DNA of 64,000 nt from Patella vulgata (taxonomy: Eukaryota > Mollusca > Gastropoda > Patellidae), in the NCBI RefSeq assembly GCF_932274485.2, contig NC_065886.2:42829501-42893500 (forward strand), written 5' to 3'. The translations under genes were made by a program, and so were the position numbers. The first letter of the stretch is position 1, and every line of letters starts with the position of its first letter. This document shows, piece by piece, positions 54,501-63,500 of the stretch. Below the pieces are notes generated by a model. It was not told where the DNA came from, did not search any database, and saw nothing but the letters and a program-made list of their open reading frames with translations.

Positions 54501-57500
54501 TGACAATAACAACGCATAGACTTGATGGGTTTAATCTCAAGTTCAACAGTTTCCTGCTCTACAATTAGCCGAAAAATCCCAGCCAGCTTGAAAATACTAT
54601 AACAATAATTATATATCTAAATTTATGTTCACGCAACAATACTAATTAAAGGGCTAATCCCGATAATATTTTTGGAGAATAAAATTGCTTAATTTTGTTT
54701 TAAAATCCCTTAAAATCCTCTATCTAAGGGCCGAGCAACTAAATCAATATGTCATACGTTTTCACACAACTTAAACCCGCCAGTCTTCATCTGGAAATGG
54801 AAACCCGTGACCCAAGCTATATTATGCGGTGTCTGGATAAAACTAGACATTATTTTAAATAAAAATAATGTGTAGTTGAAATTTACACAACATGGGTCAT
54901 TCACTGTATATACCTCTCAAGGAACGGAAATCGATTATCAGGTCACCCAACGAAAACATTCTGAAATCTCAAAAGGGTTACTTGTTTTGACGTTCACGTC
55001 CACACGACTCAATATTTTGAGCTGAAATTTGGAGACAGGTACATACACCATTCCTCTATATTTTGGCGCTTAAATTTCATACGTACTCGGACTTTTATTT
55101 TTGAGAGTCTTTTCAAATCGGGATAGTCCCTTTAAAGTTTCTATTGCGCTAGGAAAAGTTTTCAATACTGGTCTTGGAAAGCAGTGTTGATATTAATCGA
55201 ATATGGTGGGGGATGGAGTTCCACAAGTAGGGTGCTGCAAACCAAAAAGATCGTTTTGTTTTTTCGAGATGTATCGGCGGTATTGTCAATAGTTTTTTGT
55301 CTGACGACCTCAATGTTCTGTTGCATGCATACGGTATCAACAAAACTGTAAGATTTGAAGGTACGCAGAAGTATTTTGATCACAATTCTCTGCTTAATGG
55401 GGGCCAATGGAGTTGTTTCAAGACTGGTGTTATGTGTTGGTACTTCCTGCTGCCTGTTAACAATCGTGCTGCTGAATTTTGGATTCTCTATATTCTGGTA
55501 TATTGTATCAGGGGCAATAACAACGTATAGATTTGATGGGCTTCACCTGAATTTCAACAGGGTCCTCATGTCTAACAATTATCCGAACATTCCCAGCAAG
55601 ATTGAAGAAAAGTCTCAATAACTCGGGCGTATTGGGCATTTACAAGGTCTCGGTAGCAGGGGCAGTAACTCTGCGATCAATCATTGAGAGTATCTGAATT
55701 TCGGCAGGATTACTTCTTGGGTCTAGCCAAAACATTCCAAGTAATTCTTTAAAACCAAGAGTTTAATATAATAAATGGATAAACGAACCCTACCGTAGAC
55801 ATATCTCTAGACATAGTGTAACACTAGAGACTGATGGTTTGTCGCTACTTCTTCGATTTGGTTGAGTTTTTCTTCGATTTGCTAGAGTTCTTCTTCGATT
55901 TGCTAGAGTTCTTCTTCGATTTGCTCGAGTTCTTCTTCGATTTGCTCGAGTTCTTCTTCGATTTCCATCTCTCTGTCGATCTCGATTCCTCTGTCTGTTT
56001 GTCTCGTGACGATCTCTATATCGGCGATTTCTCAACGGTTCCCACTCCCTCTCAAGCTCGCCAGGGGGAGTTCTCATGTCCCTTTTTGCCCTTAATCCTT
56101 TTTTGGCTTTTGATTTCAGATCACTTGTATTAATTTCATCATTTTCTTTATCGACTATACGACAGCCAGCAGTACAGTAATTACACAATGATGTCCTTAA
56201 ATAAAAATAAAATAGGATGCCAGACAATAAAACATACGCCCACAGCAGCTAAATCGTTCTATCAGTTGACAAGGGTCGTAGCATATTTAGTTTTTTGTAG
56301 GTAATGGGAGCATTTCAAGATATAGATATCAACTGAATTATGACATTTGTCGCTAGAGCGTTCACAAACGGTTCAACAAGATCCATAACTCTATAAGTAT
56401 TTAATGGAAATTGCTGAAATTCAATAGGATTCTTCAGTTTACTAATCTAAATAATGCATATAAATATAGATACGATGGTAATTTTTGTCATTAGAACGTT
56501 CACAGGGTGTTTAACAACAGATTGAAACATGGACCTTAACTATATAAGTAATTAATCGGAATTGTCGAAAGTCAATTTGCTTCTTGGTTTTACTAGTCTA
56601 AATAATGCATATTAATTTAATTAAGATTGGATGAAAGGGGAAACAAGGGTCATAACTCTAGAAGTAATTAACGGAAATTGTTGAAATTTAATAGACTTCT
56701 TCGATTTACTGATCTGAATAATGTATTAATGCATATAAAATTCAAACATATCGGGTTGGAGTTTTTCTTGAAAGAGCGTTCACGGGGTTCAGGGTTCTAG
56801 AAGCTATAAACGGAAATTACGGAAATAGGCCTCATCGTCGACTAATGTAAACAACAAATTTCAAAATGATCAGAGCGACGGCAATATATGACTAAATTTC
56901 CATGTGGACGTATAAAAAGAAAACAATTTAAACAATTTTCATAATTGGGAAGTTTACACTATATATTCCTGTACGTTGTCCGAATACCAATTACAACAAA
57001 ATCGCGTATTTCTCTTTTTTTTAATGCATTCTTTTATCTTACAACAAGACAACAACGTGGCTGATGTCTTGTCCATTTAACTTTTCTAAAAGCATCGAAC
57101 AATCAATTTAAAATTCCTGCGGTAAATAATTGTTTTATACTCTAACATACCAATGGGTGTTGGCAATAATCAGGGGCAATAACGAAACTATTAGTAATTA
57201 ATAATTGTGTTGTTAAAGATTCTACAAAGTAATCATGTGCACCACGGACCATAATTGCAGAGGTAATTAATGGAAATAGTTGAAATTTGACAGCCTTCTG
57301 TGCTTCACTAATCTACACAAGGCATATACACATCAAGCAGATCGCCGTTTCACTCAGAAAACCTCGGCAGACGCCGGACCCTACATCTACCTTCGGCTGT
57401 ATGACGAATTCCGCCATTGGAACTAGTTTTCCTAATAAGTACACCGGTAGGAGGCACCGGAATTGTATGGGTGTAGCTACATATCACTTACCATCATACA

Positions 57501-60500
57501 GCCGAGGCTAGATGTTGGGTACCGGAGTCTGCCGAGTGATCGCCGTTTGTCAAGCGGTCAAGGGAAATTAGGCCTATCGATCTGGTAGTAGACAATAGAG
57601 GTTGCTAAAATAATACTTCTCACTGATGAAAAACCGTTTCTAGATCTTAAAAAGATCGGATACTAAACAAAGACTATATAATGTTCACAAAAAATTGTGA
57701 ACGATGAATGATGATAACATATAAACAAAACTTCTATTCCATACTTACTCGTTGTCTTTTTTTTCCCTTGGTATACGTGCCCTTTTTCTCGTTACTTTGA
57801 GTTCATACATACAGTTATCATTTGGTGCCGTAGGGACATTATAAGCTACGTTAATTTGAACCTGTCCCAAACCGGTTCCATTAGTTTTAAGATTAATCTT
57901 TTCTCCTACAGGAACCTTAATTAAGATGAATATAATCAGAGTTATCAAAAGTAGAGAAGTAAAACAAGAGCCCGATTGGGTTTAATATATCAATATTATT
58001 TTAGTGTTTAGATATTTTACGTGATTATTAAAATCTATCAAAAATCAATGGGCCCTTTCCAGGTCTCTACGAGGCCTAGCCACTGTATTTTTTGAGAGTT
58101 TAAAGAATCTAAGTCTCTAAGTCAATATCATCCAAAGTCTTCGACATTGAAAACATGAATTATTTGTCAATTTAAATCAACATTGATGTTGTGATCTTAC
58201 CGGGAAAGATATCCAGTATGTAAGACAAAATAAACATTTTACCATTGGTACACAAATCGTGTACCATAATGCTTTTCAGTGCCATTTATAACAAGGGACT
58301 GGAAGAACGAGGCTCGACATATTTCAGAAGTCATGTCAAACGGTGACCCATATTCTTATTTGGAGATTGCCATTCGATTGAGACTTCTGGCGTATTTTGC
58401 CGAACATAACTGATTTGAAATCAGTTTATATACATTGATATTTAATTATTGTATAACTTGCGACCTTTTGTGTCCATTTCTTGGTCCCAAATATTAGCGA
58501 TTTAGCTCCTTTAAATGACTTCCAAATAATTTTAACATACTTACATCCATTAGATATTTCAGATCAATAGCATCTTCTTGATTAAAGGCAATCACGTGAT
58601 TATAATTTATAGATGAGTCTGATGATATCTCAAGACGAAGATCTGTTGTAGGTGAATGTTTTAATGAGGAGAATTCTGCCAAGGCCTGAATTGCTATCGC
58701 TGTATCCTATTAAAGTAATAATAAAACATATCATCATTTTCATGACCGACGCTGCATAATAATTAATTATACTGCCAGACATTTGGAAATATGTAAGCTG
58801 CATTTCCTTGGTTATGAAATGTCCACCAATACATTGATTAGCCCACAAATCTTGTCTTTAATTTAGCAGTTAATAATGTGACGGTAGCATCATAAACCCC
58901 CGATGTGATGTTGTCAAGAAAGCCACATTGGGCCTATGTGGCGAAGGTTCATGAAAACCTCTGTGTATCGAGGGCCCAAGAAAGCCGCACTAGGCCTATG
59001 TACCGATGGCCAAAGAAACCCCCATCAGGCCTACGTATAAATGACTTCGATTACATTAGCTTCTATCAAACACATCCAAAATAACATGACTACTCTAGGG
59101 CCCACAACTCTCAGGGTAACTTATCATGTGAATTTGCAAAACAAAACAACGATCAACATACTGTAGGACTAACAAATCCACCATGAGCATTTCTCTGACG
59201 AATCAACCAATCGGCTAATGAGTGGGGATCTAGTTTTCTATGGCGGATGTACACAAGCAGTGCATAAGCCGTTGATTCAATAGAAAAGGCATCAGCACTT
59301 TGACGATACCAGTATGGTTTACCATCAGACACACGATGTTCTGTCCAGTAAGTTACACCTGAAACAGAAATAGTCAAATATCAAAAACTATTGTTAAGTA
59401 AGAGACATATAACTATCAATTAAAATGACAACACGCTACAACAAAATAAAGAATAGTTAACCTACATTCATCATTTATTTCATTATTCGACTGCTATTAC
59501 GCCCTTTCTTGTGTCTGGTGGACATTATTCCGCATAACGGAATAATGTCTTCCCTATATAATGGAATAATGTAGCCGCCGTATAACGGAATATTGTCATC
59601 ACCATTTAATAAAATAATGTTCCCACCATTTAATGAAATAATGTCTCCTCTATATAATGGAATAATGTCTTCCCTTTATGATGACTTCACTATTATGAAT
59701 TCGTCATATTACGGAATAATGACACCACAATGTAACGGAATGTCTTCACCATAATTACCATAATTAATGGAATAACGTCCACACTATACTTATAATGTCT
59801 TCATTGTAACTGAATACTGTCTTCTCTATGTGACGGAATATTGATTGACATCAGTATATAACGAAATAACATTGTAACCGAATAATGTCTTCTCTATATG
59901 GCGGATTAATGACTTCGCTATATAACGGAATAATGTCTTTCTTGTAACTGAATAATGTCTTCTCTATATGACGGAATATTCACTTCACTATATAATGGAA
60001 TAATGTCTTCATTGTATCCGAATAATATCTTCTCTATATGCCAGATTAATGACTTCGTTATATAACGGAATAATGTTTTTTCTATATGACGGATTAATGA
60101 CTTCGCTATATAACGGAATAATGTCTTCATTGTAACCGACTAAATTTTAAATTAAATTGATTGAATTCTTACCGTGCTCACCGGAAGAGGATTTTCCAGC
60201 TCGGACCATCTTCTTAACGACACAGTCAACATCTGGGCTATCTGACAACTGAAGGGCATACGCCATTTTAGATAAAGCCATAGAATTACTGACGTTGTCG
60301 ATATTTTCTTCGATGAATGACAACATACGGATCTCTAGACCTAATAAATCTTCCTATAATTCACAATTATTATATTGTTAATGAATTTGAAATGAAATGG
60401 TCTGTAACGTATTATTTTTTGGCTCCTGTTGCGCTAATAAACACATTGCAATTGCCAGTCTGTTATGAGGCATACTCTTATTCCAATTCCCGTTTAGAGC

Positions 60501-63500
60501 ACACACAAGAACTCTTTTACTTCACTAAGAGCCATACATCTGACAGTTTATCGAAAATCATTAAAAATGAATAGGGGTCTTCATTTTAGGAACATAAAAA
60601 ATAGTTGTCAATTCAATGGAAACATAAACACTATGGGCATAAACACTATGGGCATAAACACATAAACACTATGGTCATAAACACTATGTATAAAAGTTTA
60701 GTCAATCAGATGATAACTTTGGCCGCTTATGAACTCTGACCAGGGGTGGCGAACATACTAAGCTCATTTCAACGTGGGCGTATACAAAAATGTCCCCCGG
60801 CACCTTTCCAATTTAACAATTCTGGCTCAAATGTTTTATTCCATGCAATCATACGGAGCCCCCTAAGTACACAATTCCAGTCTTATATAATTATTTCGTT
60901 CTTGCGAAACTAGTTCAAAAATAGATAATGCAAAATGAATATATTTTATTCTGAGTGAAGATATTAGCCCTTTAAGGTTCGAAAAGAGGTGTGTACTGAT
61001 TATAACCGCCGCACGTGTTGTTCGAGGCTTAGCCTCACTTCATCATTTTTAAATCAAATCATTAAATGGTCGAACAGTTCTAACCTAATTAAAATAGGAC
61101 CCATCCGATGGCATTAAGAGTTGTTTATGATTTAAGACCTAAAGAAAGACCTACAATGGACAGATTTAGCTCTTGCATAATGCCTGTTTCAAGGCTTACA
61201 TGGCAGCAGAATATATCAACTATCTACTTACAAAATACTCTTCTTTTAACATGTCCTTAGCCTCACACTCCTTTAAAGCAATCAATATCTCGGCTGCTAG
61301 CATAACAGCATATTCATGGGAATCCTGTGAAGAAAAGACATGTAGAGTTATGATATGATACAAGTGTCGGCTCTAAGTGTTTGCGAACTTTTCGTTTGCA
61401 CATGATCCAATTTTAAAATGCCCTTTAACGTGCTATTAGGTAAATGGTATTCCTTCAATTCATCATAAAGCGAAGCACTATTGCCTTTAAGATGGTCTGA
61501 CGGAAACGCAAAATTAGCGCAATAGGATTCAACGGGGCCTATTTTAAAGTTTTATTGGCGAAACACGGTGTCCGGTGTTTTGGGGTTGCGTGAAAATTCC
61601 AGAATTTGATTTCCGATAACATGATGTCACGCTTACACTTTTATAACCGAAATACAAAAGAATTAAAATATTTATAATCGTGTTTCAGTACCAACAGTCC
61701 AAAGAAGCATCCAAAGTCGACCCAAGGGCACCTGACGATGTTTTGCTATGTAATTTTCGCGCTTTAGGTGGTGGTGGGAATACGCGAACAATACAAAACT
61801 TTTGAAATAGAAATTGAAAGTGGTCGATGATCATAATGACAGCTACGTTTCCCCATACAATCTTGCCAGATTCACAAGGCTACATAGAATTTTTTCAAAG
61901 CACGATTTCAGATTGTCAAAGCACGGACATATGAATCCAGAGGCACGTTCGTGTCTGTAGGTACGTTAAAATAGGCCCTGGGATTCATATTTAGCACAAA
62001 CTTGTAATCAGGTGTAATCATTATATTAGCACAAACCTGCAATCAGATGTAATCACATTTAGCACAACCTTACAATCAGATGTAATCACATTTAGCACGA
62101 ACGTGCTATAAGAATTATCTACAGTAAGTAATTACTGAGTGTTCGTTACCTCTGGAGTTATCTGGTCGTTTGCTGGTCGCCCTTCTTCATCTACCTGATC
62201 TAACAACCATAGAAAACCAGTATTAATGAGTTCCTTATCCACGTAACTCAGATCCTTGGCATGACACAATGTTTTTAATACCAAAGATGTTAACCTACAA
62301 ATAGAAATTTAGTAGAAAGGCCATTTAAAAATATCGTTTAAAGAGCATAACAGAAGACTGCGGGGCAAGTCGTATACTGCAAAGATAATCTGAAGGAAGG
62401 TAGAATCCCTGTCTTTTATATCCAAGATATATTGTAGTAACTAAAACTGCGGACGGCTCTTAGAAACCTGTGCTAGATTTTCAAAGACATACCAACGCCC
62501 ATTTGTCAGAGGGTGTTGATAAATACTTCATGACTAGCTATCACCTTGTGTATGGATAAACCTATGTATAGTGACAATAGTATTTTTCAGGTAGCTCCTG
62601 TGTGTTTTAATCATCCCTTAGCAACAGTTACAAGAGGTATCGAATAGTCACGGCCATTCCCCAATTACAGTTACACAAGAACTATGAACTATTTTGACGA
62701 TCATTTCCAATAGGCTGAATGTGACAATGTTACAATTGACCAATGCTTCACACTTTAACACCGTTCTTGGCTCTGAATTCTCCTGTAGAACACCTGTCAC
62801 AACCCATGCAATATTTGGGCAAGGATCTGGTGAATTGTCCAGAATATTCTTAGGAATGTAGATAGATTTAAATAAGACTACCTGTACCTACCAAGTTATA
62901 GGGGGTGAATCTTCATATAAACTATAGCTACCATTTTTATTCCTGAATTTCATCAGTCTGGTAATTCCTGTAAGATGTATCAATAAATGTGGGTATTTCT
63001 ATATAGGTAGTCTAAAAGTTTAATTCTTCCCATAAATCATGACCATAAAGTAATTAGTAAGCTCACAGGAAACACATTGGTGCCAACCGTAAGATTGACA
63101 GACGATTAGTTCGCATTAGCATATCATTAAGGGATAATTAGTGTGCGCAGCGCAGCGTATGATCACGTTTCGCACATACTTTTCTAAATATTCATGGCGG
63201 TAATTTGGGACGTAACAGGATTTCAGCAACAAACTTTTGTCTAGATATAGTCCATAAGAGATGCTTGGGCAAACAGGAACTCGAAAGTTACGGAATCGTT
63301 TATAAAAATTGAAATTCTGTACTAACATAAGCTTAAGAATGTGAGCACTAACGGAAAAAACATTGGTTCAATTTTCTAAAAGTTTTAACATGAACGGGAA
63401 AACTTACCTTGCGTTATATAGTTTCGACCCTTTAAGAACATTTTTTTATTTAATAGGGCAGATGAGTTGAGGTATTGAAGAGCGTGAACAACAGGAGCCA

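Larger units (their letters stand above)
54500..55625. repeat. 115-bp direct repeat bracketing a 0.9-kb insertion
   Basis: ACAATAACAACGCATAGACT (54501) and GCAATAACAACGTATAGATT (55513) begin two copies of host intron sequence; arm A has one copy (16670-16790). Between them lie a MITE and a LINE tail. Confidence 0.75.

Noticed and set aside
55834-56133. + strand frame with FFFDLLE repeats
   Set aside because: Antisense shadow of the 21-bp coding repeat in exon B12; the - strand frame fits splice phases and C3 homology.
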